A DNA stretch of 64,000 nucleotides from Dioszegia crocea (lineage: Eukaryota; Basidiomycota; Tremellomycetes; Tremellales; Bulleribasidiaceae), in NCBI GenBank assembly GCA_001600615.1, contig BCKK01000011.1:62001-126000 (forward strand), given 5' to 3'. The stretch's first letter is position 1. Each line of letters begins with the position of its first letter. Positions 1-11,185 of the stretch are shown here, in pieces. The position numbers were made by a program, and so were the translations under genes. Below the pieces are notes generated by a model that was given only the letters and a program-made list of their open reading frames with translations, ran no database searches and was not told the origin of the DNA.

Positions 1-1294
1 CTGCACCCCGTCCTACCTCCTCCGCCCCAAATGATGGGAAGCCGGTTCGGATGGGATACTCTTGGTGTCAACCAAGGCTTGTTGGAGGCACACAGGGCCG
101 AGCAGATGGCTGCACAGCGAGAATTACGGACGAGGCAAATCAATCATTTCGAGGCGGCTGTAGGCTTGGGGCCTGCACATGGGAATGCGCCAGTTCGGCC
201 GGTTTCAATAGTCACATCTGATCCGGCTGTACGGCTCGGCGCGCAGGCCCCTTGGTCTCAGGTCCGAGCTACGGCAGGGGATGCACGGCAAGGGAAGAGG
301 GTAGTCAGTACTGTTGGCGGCAAGACTCTCAACTTCCCCGTAAATCACTGTAAGTGGTGAACTTGACTGGAGCGGGATAGTCGCTGAGTTTCCCAGCCTC
401 CTTCTCGCCAGATCTAAAGACCATGGTATCGGTGGGCGATTCCACCGATGTCCAGATCTTCGAGGTCATGGAGGGCGGACGCGAGTTCAGGCAAATCGCC
501 ACATACTCAGGTGAGCTCTTTGTTTGCTGGTGATGCTACCGAACACAAGCTGACGTATATCAGCTGCAACGGACTCAGCATTCTCCAGCGCCTGGAGCAA
601 AGACGGCCGCAAGTTCGCGGTAGCCAGTCAAGGTTTGTCTCCCATGTATTTCTATCATTCCCCTGGCTGAATGTTTAGACGGACAAGTGACAGTATGGGA
701 CCACCGCTCATCCCGACCTCTCGCCTCACTCTTCACATCAGCCTCGGGCACCCCACCAGGTCCGAGCTCAATAACACACGATCCATCATTTTCCGTCGAT
801 ATAGCTGCCTCTCGTCGATCGCCTTCGCCTGAAGATGGCTGGAGTCGGGATCGGGGCATCATGCTGTTCAACCCAGTGACGGGAGAACCTAGCTCTGGGG
901 CATCGACGAGCGGGCGGGAGGCGGCAAGGGTGATCAAGTTCAGTCCGGAGGGGAGCAGTCGGGATCTCATGGTGTTCTCAGAGGTAAGTCTGCTCTCCGA
1001 CCAATATACACCCTTGACCGCCTTACTGATTTGCGATAGGAAAATACAAATATACATATCGTCGATGCGAAAAGTTTTAACACCCACGTTATCCTCCCTG
1101 TTCCAATTCAGCTGCGCGGCGACTCAGCCCCGATCTCACATCGCTCAGGCGTCGAAAATGGGGAATGTGGTATAGCGGGTATTGCATTTGACCCGACGGG
1201 TGAATGGCTGTATTCCGGGACAGAACGGACGATTGTCGAATGGGACATGAGGCGATTTGGAGGTGGTGAAGGCGGGGGGTGGGACATGGCTTGA
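1..1294 (+). CDS. WD-repeat protein, 3' part (5' end outside window)
   Basis: The reading frame is already open at base 1 (residues LHPVLPPPPQ before the first ATG at 31), so the gene continues upstream of the window. I read five exons, joined at introns near 351-411, 511-564, 635-680, 984-1039 and similar short gaps. The joined protein contains WD40-like blades: KFAVASQDGQVTVWDHRSS in the middle and a last blade with GIAFDPTGEWLYSGTERTI followed by VEWDMRRFGG. It ends at the TGA at 1292-1294. The AVASQDG...VWD segment resembles the short DUF2415 motif found in fungal WD40 proteins of unknown role, such as the S. pombe C2A9.03 type; that family call is from memory. No enzymatic motif is visible, so a scaffold role is the most that can be inferred. 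It is convergent with REV3, with about 300 bases between the stops. Confidence 0.75.
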
Positions 1295-1599
1295 GGATAA
1301 GATAAATTGGCGATGAGAAGGAAGACAAAGTTCGCGGGCCGACCAAGTCTGGGAGTCAGATGGAAATCGAGAAACGGTAATCTTGTACTAGCTCAAGTGA
1401 TGGTGAATATCTTGTATCTCCGCTCTGGTTGCGCGTTGTCGATGTACTTTGTATACCTCAAATATCGAGTCGGCACATCTGATATCCTCCGTGTCCAATA
1501 ATGTCCGCATGTCTATAGCTACAAGATGAGATTATGGTACAACTAGATTATGGCCATTTAAGATATACCCCACTCCGAAAGCCCAAGATGTAGACTCTA
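1295..1599. other. Convergent intergenic region, WD-repeat gene and REV3
   Basis: The two stop codons face each other across this stretch, so it should hold both 3' untranslated regions. I see AT-rich patches consistent with polyadenylation but no RNA gene or repeat. Confidence 0.5.
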
Positions 1600-4500
1600 C
1601 TACCACTCCAAGGCACCCACCCACGGCCCGTCCTCCCTCTCCTCCGCGCTATTCAGATCCAGCCGATCTAACGCTTTCCGCACATCCACCAAATCCTCCA
1701 TATCTCTATGCGCCTGTGTCCTAGCGTACGTCAAGGGACAGTCGATTGAGTCGCACATGATTTTATCGTTGAGAGGGGTGCTACTGCACGATGCGCAGAT
1801 TTTGTGAAATGTCGCCAGTTTCTCTTGTGCAAGATGTTCTCGGGAAAGGATGGTATGGGTTGACGTCGAGGGATTGTCTGTGCACAATTTGCAAATACCT
1901 GTCATGTCAGTTGAGCCGCCAACTTCTGTGCGTTGTCATCAACTCACCTGCAGAAGACTCGGCCCCACATACAACACAATGGCTAGACTTGAAATGACTG
2001 TCGATCCGCATTTTGCCACCGCCCGGTTTATTCGTTTGGCCGCCTTGGTCATATCTTCCAGCCCGCTTAGTACGAGGCATGGAGTCATACCAATTTTCGA
2101 CGTCTGCTCCGACGAGATTGAATATCCGGGATAGAGGGGGAATAAGGAGGTTTCGGATGTAGTATTCCGCGTCTATGCCGAGTGATCTGCTTGGTCAGTT
2201 GATGTCTGAAGAACTTGCTCCAATCGGTCAACTAACCTGTTCGCGAGCATTTCCTCGGGCATTCGCGCACGATCAATCAATCTACGCCCATCGGCATTCG
2301 AGACGATATATGGTACCCTCTCGGCGTACTGAGGCTCATCTCGAGGATCCTTGAGGATACGGCGATATGCCACTGCTGCTCCTGGCGGAGGAACACCTTT
2401 GTCCCTGAATGTTGTCAGCTCGATTGCAGACCGTACGCAAGTCTTGTGCTAGCTCACGAATACGACCCCAGTCTGACCTCCTTCGCCACAATGAACTCCT
2501 GCGCTGAAACTCTCCCCTGCAAGATCTTGGTCCATTCCTGCCTACAAAAGTCCTTAATTTCTGATAGGTCTTGATTTCGGAATAACATCTTGAGGCAGAC
2601 CTCTTCGATCTTTTGCTGTGCCGGGAATCCGTCTCGTCGGATCGTCTCGATACCTTTGGCATCGAAGACTGGCTCCGTTTCGTCCGGATGTTCGTATTTA
2701 AAGCCGACGTATCGCTTTTTGGCCATAAGAACGGAGCCCATATATACCTGCCGCACATCAGCTTTGCACTGTCAAATCGTAGAATGTATGCTCACCTTTT
2801 CAAACTTCAATTTGACCGGCTTGGGATTCATGGCAGTGACGGCGTCCGCAATGTCGTTGCCAATTTTGAACGCCTGGTCCTTGGAGCGACCGGGTAGGGC
2901 AACAAAGAGGGAGTCGGTGTCACCATAGACGACTTGAGCAGCCCATTCGGGACGAGAGTGGATGAGTTCTTGAGCCTGATGAAAAGTCAGCTTGAGTCAT
3001 ATATCATCTACAAAATGGCACATACCTTCTCAAGCGTTTCCCGGCCTGTCTGCACGATCGAATCTGCTACTTCGATACATGGCATTCTCCCCGAGTAAGT
3101 CGCACTCGTATAGCCGTAGGTAACATTCTGATCGCTCAGCCTTGAAGTGACGCTGCACGGGAACACTCACGGCCATTAACTTGAGACCTAGTTGTCGAGC
3201 ATTCAATAATTGGTGCAAGGTCTGTTGACCGTCAGCTCCAGCTGCTCATAATCATACTATGACAAAAAGACTCACTTTGTTGCCCTTCGCCCCCTTCATG
3301 CCCTGTTTGACCATCACTCGAGTATCGAGGATTTCGCCCAGCATCTTTGCGAGCAGACTTTTCCTCACAGCAGGTTTGACGAAGATCATGCCGTTCGGCG
3401 TGACTTGATTCGTCAGCTGAAATTTTTGTCGCTTAAGAGCACACGAGGCTGACAACTCACCAGTGAGATAATCCTTCAACAGCTCCAGCAGCCCGTCCGC
3501 GACCTTCAACTCGGTGAATCCAAATTTATCTGTGCCTTTGAACTTCTCCACTCTCCCCAAACAAGTCGAATAACAGATGTTATAGGCGATCATGATCGAT
3601 GGGTAAAGACTTTGAAAGTCGAGGACAAGAATTGGGTGGGTGTAGTATTTGCTTTCCGGCTCAGCGATGAGGGGTACTGCGAACGGTGCGTTTTGTAGGC
3701 CGACCTGCTGTTTGGAAGGGGAGACGAGGACGAAGGATTCGGGCTTGGCGATTCGGAACATGAAGGATTCGACTTTGAATTGTGATCCACGGAACATGAC
3801 TGAAGCGAAGTCGACTCCAAACACGCGAGCGAATTCGCTGTTCAACGTCAGCTGGATATTTTGATGCTCGCGGAAAAAGCAGCTCACGCGTTCTTCGTGA
3901 TAATCTCAGCGGCATCGATGAGCTCGCAGTACATCACTACTCGCTGGAAGAAGTACTTCAGGACCCGCGTCGTATGTTCTGGCGTCTTGCTCTTCCACAA
4001 AGCTGTAAGGCTCGCAGCGGAATACCGGGGCACGCTATTACATCAGCTTCGCGCCTCACTCGTTGAGGACCGAGAAGCTCACCGTTGATGTAGCAAATGG
4101 AATGACACATTCTCAAACGAGTACGAAGTCAAGTTCACCTCAGCTCGACATATCCGCCAGACATTCAAAACATGCCGCCCTGAAACTTTGAACGTGGACG
4201 TGTGGGTGGCGGAGTAGAAGTCCTTCTTGGGACCAGTATGTCCTCCGACGACCCTCGACAGCTCCTCTGTCAGATCCATACCTGTTTCGTCAGCTTTGCG
4301 CCTCGGTCCAGACATTGGAACTAACTGTATGCCTCCTGAGCTCTAGCTGTCACATAGCCCCAAGAAGCATTATGCAGCTCCCAGCCCGCCAGCACATCCG
4401 GATCCCAACCCTTCACCAAGTCAATCAACCAATTGACCAACTCCAGCTCCGAATCGACGACAGTACACGGAATGTCTTCAAGTCTCGCCCGGCCATCTCG

Positions 4501-7500
4501 CGTTTGCGATCCGTCGACAATAGCGTATCCGGCATAATAGCCTGAATGAGAGGTGGTGTTGGGTAAAGTTTCGTCCTCATTCTGATAGCAAAAGAAGATA
4601 CCGGTAATCTCATCCTTCTCAGGATCTGGAAGAAGCTGATGTCGTGATTTTGCGAAGACTTCGATACAAAGCACAGACATGTTTTGAGCTTCTCGTTCGG
4701 CGTCTTTACTTTTCTTCTTCTGGGAGAATTTGAAACCGAAGCGGTTCTTCTGGGTAGGACCAGTGAGCTGGGAGTTTCCGATAGCGTGTAATTGCTCTGA
4801 CTTGATCAGCTGCGGAAGCCACATAAGCGAATGCATGACTGACCTTTCTTGAACAGCTCAACATCCTCGTCATGACACCATTCGACCACTTTGGCCGATT
4901 TTGGCGGTGGCACTGCGTACTCCCACCCGCGCGGGATCCTCACTTCCGCCGTCCGCTTGGTCTTCAACCACTTCTTTGACTTTGGCGTGATGTTCGAGGA
5001 AATCTCGAATTCAGGCAATTCCTCAACCCTATTACCCTTCAGTGAGAACATCCGTCCTGCAAACATCTTCGCCCGAGGTGGGATGTCGACCGGGTTGGAG
5101 TAATATGGTTCTTGGTAGATCACAGTAGGAAGGCCGCTAGATTCCATGGTAGCAGCTACCTCTCGTGCGGTAGGAGGGACTAGGTGGAACTGCCAAGCGT
5201 CTTTGGCAAAGTGTGATGATGGGGTCGTCGAGTCCGACGCAACAGTCGGAGCGCTATGGGCGGAAGAAGCGCTCCGTTGACTGTGCTGCGAGTTGTGGAA
5301 TCGTTGGGATAGGCTCAAGTGAGGAGTGAAGGGGTTATCTGGCTCATCGATCGGACCCGCCATCCGTACCCTCTTCTTCGGCCGCTCAGAGATGTCCGGC
5401 AAGGCGTCTCTGAGCGGTTCATCGCTGAGAGGTCGTTCGGCGCTTGTCGTCGGTGGCACAGACGGTCCACCTTCTTCCGGCTCATTGAGCTGAGTAGGAC
5501 TGGACATGGGTGGCACCGGTCGTTTTCTTATAGGTTCTGGTACTGGTTCAGGCTCAGTCTTGGCCGAGTCCGACGTCTCGTTCGAAGGCACAAGCTGGCC
5601 AGGTACGAAGAGATCGGCCAGAACATCCTCGGTGGGCTCAGCGTCAATCTCCTCAAATTCCGATTTCACCGCGGCCGGCTCTACCTTGGGCACAACAGGC
5701 CGAGGCGTGGCTTTGCTTGGGCTCTCATCAAGCGCATCGTCTTCTGGCGATGGTGACCAAGGTCCGGCGGATCGCTTAGACGGAGGGAGGACAACCGTGT
5801 TGATAGGTGGCCAGGCTGCTCGTTTGAAAGGAGTATTCAGTGGGGATGGACCCCGGTTTTTGGCAAAGAGATTTCGAACCATAGAAGTGGGTGTAGCTTT
5901 GTCGCTGACAGGTGTAAGGGGACCAGTGGGCGTACGCGGTCTCTTTGGAGTGGCGGTTCGGTCGTCATAAGGGTTTGCAGGCGGTGTTAGGGATACCGAA
6001 GATCGATCCAAGATGGTGCTGATTTGCATTCAGCTCGAGTAAACCTCATCAGGTCGGGCAAACTCACCTAAGATCTCCCCACCCGGCCAATTCTCTCATC
6101 CGCCTATCTCGTTGATCTCGTCTCGCCTCGAGAGATCCACCCGAGACGTCACTACCCCGCGTGGTAGGCGTGACTGACATCCCTTCAGTTCCCTGCCTCC
6201 GTCTGGGCGTAGATGGCGTACTGCCCAAACCGCCAGTCACCGTCTTCCGAAATAGAGCATCGAGCTCTTCGTCGCCGTACTCGTTGTCACTATCATTGCC
6301 GGCCGGAGGAGCTTGTGTGGCCCGAAAATCCCTCCCTGCGTCTGCCCGCTGTTGAACATCCTCAGCATGCCTTCGCACCTCCGCTTGCTCTTCTTCATCC
6401 TCATCTGGCTGATTTCCTGTGTCACCAGCAATGTACTTGGAATCCACTTCCACCTTCATGTCGATATTCGGAGCTTGGGTCATGGCGAAGAGATGGAACG
6501 GATTGTCTTCCTCTTCCAAGTCCTCGTCATCCGAGGAAAAGAGGTCGACTTCGTCCAAAGCCATGAGTTGATCTTCGGGCATGTCGTCGGCAGGTGGGGT
6601 TGGCAGGGCATCGGGTTCCATCTTGACATTCTGCGAAGGTCGAAAGGGTTTCACAGGAGATGAGGCGCGAGGAGGCCGAGCGGGAGACGATGCTGCAGGG
6701 TGCGGAAGGGGAGAAGATTGGGCGGCGGCTGACGAGGGTTGTCCTTTCCTCGACCGTTTTGATTTCTGCGTAGATTTGGCCGTCCTGTTGAGTTTCGGCC
6801 AATGGGCAGATACAGCCTCGAAAGTCGTCATGACCCACTAGACCCTATCAGCGATGTGTTTGAGCGCTTATCTGACCTGACCCACCTTGTCGTACTTGGT
6901 CTTCTCACCATCTTTCCCAGACCTGATCTCCCCAGAGAACCGCTCGAATGTCAATTTCCCCTTCCTCCTTCTTTCTAGGCCCATCCGTTCCTCCAACATC
7001 GCCCAAAGCTCTTCCGAGATTTTCCAATCACCACCCGTATTCTCCGGCACCTCTTTTCCAGGCACTTTATACCCCAACTCTTCCATTGACCTCCCGCCCA
7101 TTCCTTGTCCAGGCATCATTGCCGACTCGGACAAAGACAGACCCTTGTCTGCTCGTCGTCGGCGCTCATCTTCCCACAATTCAGCCACGGCCGGGACAAG
7201 CTTTTCGTTTGGGTCCAGCGGCTGCTTCAGGAGCTCGACAAAGTCCTGGTGGAGACCTCTTGGTCTCAGTCTGTTTCGGTTGAGAATTTGATTGGGAAGG
7301 ATATCAATTTCGAGGGGCGTGTATGTATCCTTTGGGGGAGAGATTGCGTTGTAGTAGCGCATATCGGTAGGGGTGGTGATGGAGTTGAAGATCTTGGGTG
7401 GGCCTTTGATGGGAGAGTCGTACGGGTCACCCTCTGATCGTCAGCCAAAGCCTTTGAGCTAGACTTACCAGGTAGAGGCTCCCTGAATGTCCCACCGCTC

Positions 7501-8144
7501 AAATCCAGCCATCCACACCCGTACAGATCGAAATCACACATGAATTGCAGAACATGATTCACGTGTGCTTCATGCGGCTGCCACTCCCTGCCCAGTACCG
7601 CCGGCTTTCTCAATTGCTCCATGGCCACATACATCCGCTGGGGGTTGACAAGGCTGACTTTGAGAAAGTAGTTGTATCCCACATGATAGCCGTAAAACGG
7701 TGTGCCCTTGACTAGCATGACCGAGACTACATGCAGATGCTTCGGATCCGTCCCTCCGCCATATTTGTTTGAAGCGGAAGTAGGGTTTTGGCGCATTGCC
7801 AGGCAAATGGCGTGGTTTAGCGAGACTGCAAATCGCTGGCAGAGCCGTACAACACGCTCGGGACGTAGAGGGTCGGTTGAGTCCATAGGGTATGGGACGT
7901 AGAAGTAGGGGTAGCAGAGATGGATGTTGGCGCAGATCTTTTGGAGGGAAGGCGTTGTCCCGAATATGCGGATGACGGGCATATGGTGCGGCAGCGCACC
8001 GAGAGGTATGGCTGTTGAGAATTGGGGAGGGACATAATATTGTGATAGGGTCGGTAGGGGCACTGACATTGTCGATGTGATGTGGGTGATCCGGAGGCGG
8101 AGAAGCGGTTTCTCCTCGACCTCGGGACCATGATCGGCCGACAT
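1600..8144 (-). CDS. REV3: DNA polymerase zeta catalytic subunit Rev3
   Basis: Translesion-synthesis B-family polymerase. I join 16 exons into about 1,940 residues. The N-terminal B-family domain lies in exon 1 (VIRIFGTTPSLQKICANIH, then LCYPYFYVPYP). A long disordered middle (about residues 420-1,050) precedes the exonuclease-like region, polymerase motif A DFQSLYPSI (about residue 1,400), and motif C YGDTDS (about 1,565), then the KKRYVGFKYE segment. The C-terminus has two cysteine clusters, CVVCG...CKLC and CASC...CDSIDC, matching the zinc site and the Fe-S site that binds the Pol31/Pol32 accessory subunits. The exonuclease acidic residues are missing: CIE replaces D-x-E, as is normal for Rev3. 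Start: the ATG at 8144 fits the family (LRLRITHI follows soon after). An in-frame ATG at 8267 would add 41 residues and cannot be excluded. One acceptor (about 3404) ends in AAG. Confidence 0.95.
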
Positions 8145-8459
8145 TTGTGCTATGGTGGATTGTTTCTGAGGATCGACATCTCGAAGCCTGTCAGCCGTGT
8201 CTGCAATCTGACTGGCCAGACCCAGTGTGATGTACAAAGGTGACAGGATCGTCAACAAACGCTTCATGATGGTGGAGGTGAGGGGTTGCAACGTGTCGGA
8301 GCCTGTGTCCCATAGAGGTCAAGATCCAAGAAGCTGCAAGTAGCTATAAAGCGTCCTGGTCGTAGACAGCATAGCAGAGCAGCATCATGTCTGGGAAAGG
8401 AGAATTCGTAGACACCACCAAAGAACAATCAAAGACTGATGCATTACTGGCTGACAAAC
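8145..8459. promoter_or_regulatory. REV3 promoter / GAL7 3' region
   Basis: A stretch of 315 bases lies between the GAL7 stop and the preferred REV3 start. The frame stays open upstream of the REV3 ATG as far as 8291, so part of it could be coding if REV3 starts at 8267. No clear TATA box is seen. Confidence 0.4.
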
Positions 8460-10113
8460 TCATACCTTTGCCTCAAGGGTGTAGTGAACATCGCTCACAT
8501 CCCTCAGCTTCTGCGTTGCCTGTTCGGCTGTAAGGTCTCGCTAATTTCATCAGCGATGTAGTCGTGGATCAATTCCAGTTGAATACTGACCTGGGCCTCT
8601 CCCATCATTTCAAACCCGACCAAGAACTTGCGCACACTTGCACTTCTGAGCAAAGGTGGGTAGAAGTGAAAGTGGACCTGGGCCCGAGATAGCTCAGGCT
8701 GAGAGGGGGGTGTTGGAGCCTGGTGCAAACCCATCGAGTACGGGAAGGGACACCTTAAGAGTCAGCTACAGAGCCTTGGATCAGAAAGTGCAGGAAGCTC
8801 ACTTGAAGAGATTGTCATATCGCACGAGCACCTTCTTCAAGATCCGGGCTAGACCAGCCTGCTCGTCGGCCGTCAATTGCAAGATGGATGGAATGTGTCG
8901 CTTGTAAGGCAGGACTGATGTGTCAGCTCCTGGTAAGTCTAAGTCGTCGGGTACGGTAGTAGGAGGCTTACGGAGGATTTCATATGGCCAGATAGCCCAA
9001 AATGGCACTACGGCCACCCAGCCACTCTCGTCAAGCTCTACCACGCGCTCTTGTCGGGCTACCTCTTCCGCAGCGTATGACAGCAGTAGACACGGCTTGC
9101 CATCTGGGTATGTAGGGTGACTTCCGGTCGACGGCGTGGAATCAGCATGAGCAGTGAGATTGTGAAGCTCTATATCGGGTTCTTCAGGAACACTGGATTG
9201 TAAGCTCTGTCCTTCGGAGCATCTGAGGTTATTGTAGCTTACTAAGACAATGTCCAGACTTGACCATGCGGATGAGGAGCAGAAGCGCCCATCATTGCTC
9301 CCCGATTCTACGCCATCAGACATCATCTTCGCATAGTCTGCCTCTCACAATGGCAAGAGCTTCAGGACTCACCTCAAAGATCTGTACGTACCCCGCCTCG
9401 CCATCCTTAGCCTTCCCCTCCCTCGTCTCCTCCAAGAACCGCCCTTCAGCCTCATAAACCCCCTTCCAACCCTCCACGACCGCCTCGATCTCCTTGGGCT
9501 GCATCATAGCCAGCGTGACATCGTGTCTCGGGTGAAAGCAGATCACTTTACATCGTCCACGTACGGGTTCGGAAGCGAACATCTCGGATATGCCCGGGGC
9601 GGTCGAGTCACCTTTAGGGTCGGCTGGGAGGAAGGGAAGAGGGGCAGGTAGCAAAGCCGGGAAATCATTATCGAATACCTGATGATCAGGGACTGTCCTT
9701 CGCGAGTCTGGTTGGACACTGGAGGAATTGTAAGACTGACGAATGTACTCTCATATTCTGGGTTGCTCTGGCCTCCCATTCGAGCATTACCGGGGCAAAG
9801 GTAACATTTGGGATCATGCTTCGGCAGGACTGTGACGACTGGCTCTTCCGTTTGGCCCTGGTTCGTATCAGCCCTATCGTCTCATCGGACTGCTGCAACT
9901 CACCATCCAGGGCCGCTTGGTCCGGTGAGGGGAGATCAGCACATGTTTACCCGTCAGCGGGTTGACTACGATCCGTCAGCTCATCTTCACAGGGCCAAGT
10001 ATCATGCATCATGGACTCCCGCCCGAACCAAGAGAGGTACACTCAGCGCACAGAAACTTACAGCGCCTGTGGGGGTGCTCGGTCGGCTCGAAAGGGACAT
10101 CTGCTTGCGACAT
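8460..10113 (-). CDS. GAL7: Galactose-1-phosphate uridylyltransferase
   Basis: Leloir-pathway enzyme that exchanges UDP between UDP-glucose and galactose-1-phosphate. The ATG at 10113 opens MSQADVPFEPTEHPHRR, spliced to FNPLTGKHVLISPHRTKRPW. Next come CYLCPGNAR (zinc-ligand region) and NPEYESTFVF. The catalytic His-Pro-His lies in APHPHGQVW, encoded at 9266-9274, followed after an intron by SYVPEEP. Further on is PFWAIWPYEILRKP, then VHFHFYPPLLRS and the VGFEMMGEAQRDLTAEQA ending. The gene has at least seven short introns. The last exon ends DVHYTLEAKV with TGA at 8460-8462. All expected active-site parts are present, so the enzyme should work. REV3 lies downstream on the same strand, and no GAL1 or epimerase gene is in the window. 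Confidence 0.96.
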
Positions 10114-10270
10114 CTTGTCGAGATATATCGCTGAATTTTGCGGGCAAAGTGTCGGATAAGAGTCCAGAAAATTCGAGTTCGGTCGTCTGGCGACGTCTCT
10201 TATATCACTCCAGGTCTGATTGGTGTATTTGTCCTAGAGGTTTGTGGTCGTGGTCTAAACGTTCCTCATG

Positions 10271-10363
10271 AACGGGAATTTGGTTGCTCGGCCCGCCATC
10301 GGAGGCCGGATGTAGGCCGGATGTACCTGCAAACGGGAATTTTGGGCTGATGAACGGGAATTT
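10271..10363. repeat. Three copies of AACGGGAATTT in the GAL7 promoter
   Basis: The 11-base word AACGGGAATTT occurs at 10271-10281, 10332-10342 and 10353-10363, all in the same orientation. Copies 1 and 3 share flanking TG...TG bases. They lie 158-250 bases upstream of the GAL7 ATG, where transcription-factor sites would be expected. The read-out as an operator is inference. Confidence 0.6.
10304..10325. repeat. Perfect tandem repeat of GGCCGGATGTA
   Basis: Two adjacent identical 11-base units (10304-10314 and 10315-10325) lie between the first and second AACGGGAATTT copies upstream of GAL7. The spacing of CGG triplets does not make a Gal4-type CGG-N11-CCG site. Confidence 0.65.
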
Positions 10364-11185
10364 GAATGCCTGGTCGTGCAATTGGAGAATCACGCCAGAC
10401 TAGACCCACGCTGTACCATATAGACAGCAAGAAGACAGGCTGAGGGATTACCAATACGATACATCTCATCTACTGACCGCGCTAGGACCAGAGACTATAA
10501 CTCGCCCTCGATATGGGCCCACCTCCCCTATCGCACAAAACGCCTGACGCCACAGCACAAGGAAGAAAGGAAGATCTGATCTTAGAAATACAATGAATCT
10601 CTAGGTGAGGACATGGGCCGGACAAGAGTCTAGTTGAATTATTGCCCGATGGAAAGGGAAGGATGGGGGAGTGGGACTAGTGTGTATGTGTCGCCGGCGT
10701 ACAACCTTTGAAGCGCCATTATATGTGTACATTAGTCACAGGGTATTGGGTGAGGGAAGATGCGGCGGGGATGGAGGATTTGGTGATGTGCGACCTAGAC
10801 TGAGATGTGTGAGAGAGAGCGAGTTGGTGGGCGATGTGGTTGAAGCGTCGGTCAAGAGACAGGCGATTGATGTGAAGGGGGGTTGTGTGATATGTACTAT
10901 TGTGGACGCCGTAGAGAGAATTGGGAGGTGTGTGGGAGATTTCGGGTATGGGGGTAATATTGTCGCCGGAGGTAGGTCAAATGACCGATATGGGGAATGG
11001 ACGACGAGAACCGTGACCGAAATGACCGTTATGGAATGTTGACGACGACAAAGGCAAGGCGATTGAGGGGAATTTGGAAAAGTGGCATTCGGCGTGGGAA
11101 AGGAGGTCGGGTATCAGGGGGGTTGAGTAAAAGCAAGAGAGGCTGGAGAGAAAAGAAGAGTCGGGTGGTGATCATAGGACAATGT

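Larger units (their letters stand above)
10114..11185. other. GAL7 upstream region and GTPase 3' region
   Basis: This gap of about 1.07 kb separates the GAL7 ATG from the stop codon of the Rheb-like gene. The half near GAL7 holds the repeats listed separately. The half near 10,650-11,150 is purine-rich on the + strand. Short open frames there have no recognisable protein content. No tRNA-like sequence was seen. Confidence 0.5.

Noticed and set aside
10114..10500. Gal4-type CGG-N11-CCG site in the GAL7 promoter
   Set aside because: CGG and CCG triplets are present but none has the 11-base spacing.
10671..11042. A 123-codon + strand open frame between GAL7 and the Rheb-like gene
   Set aside because: The sequence is purine-rich and the translation (many Gly, Arg, Val) is not protein-like. 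It lies in the 3' region of the GTPase gene.
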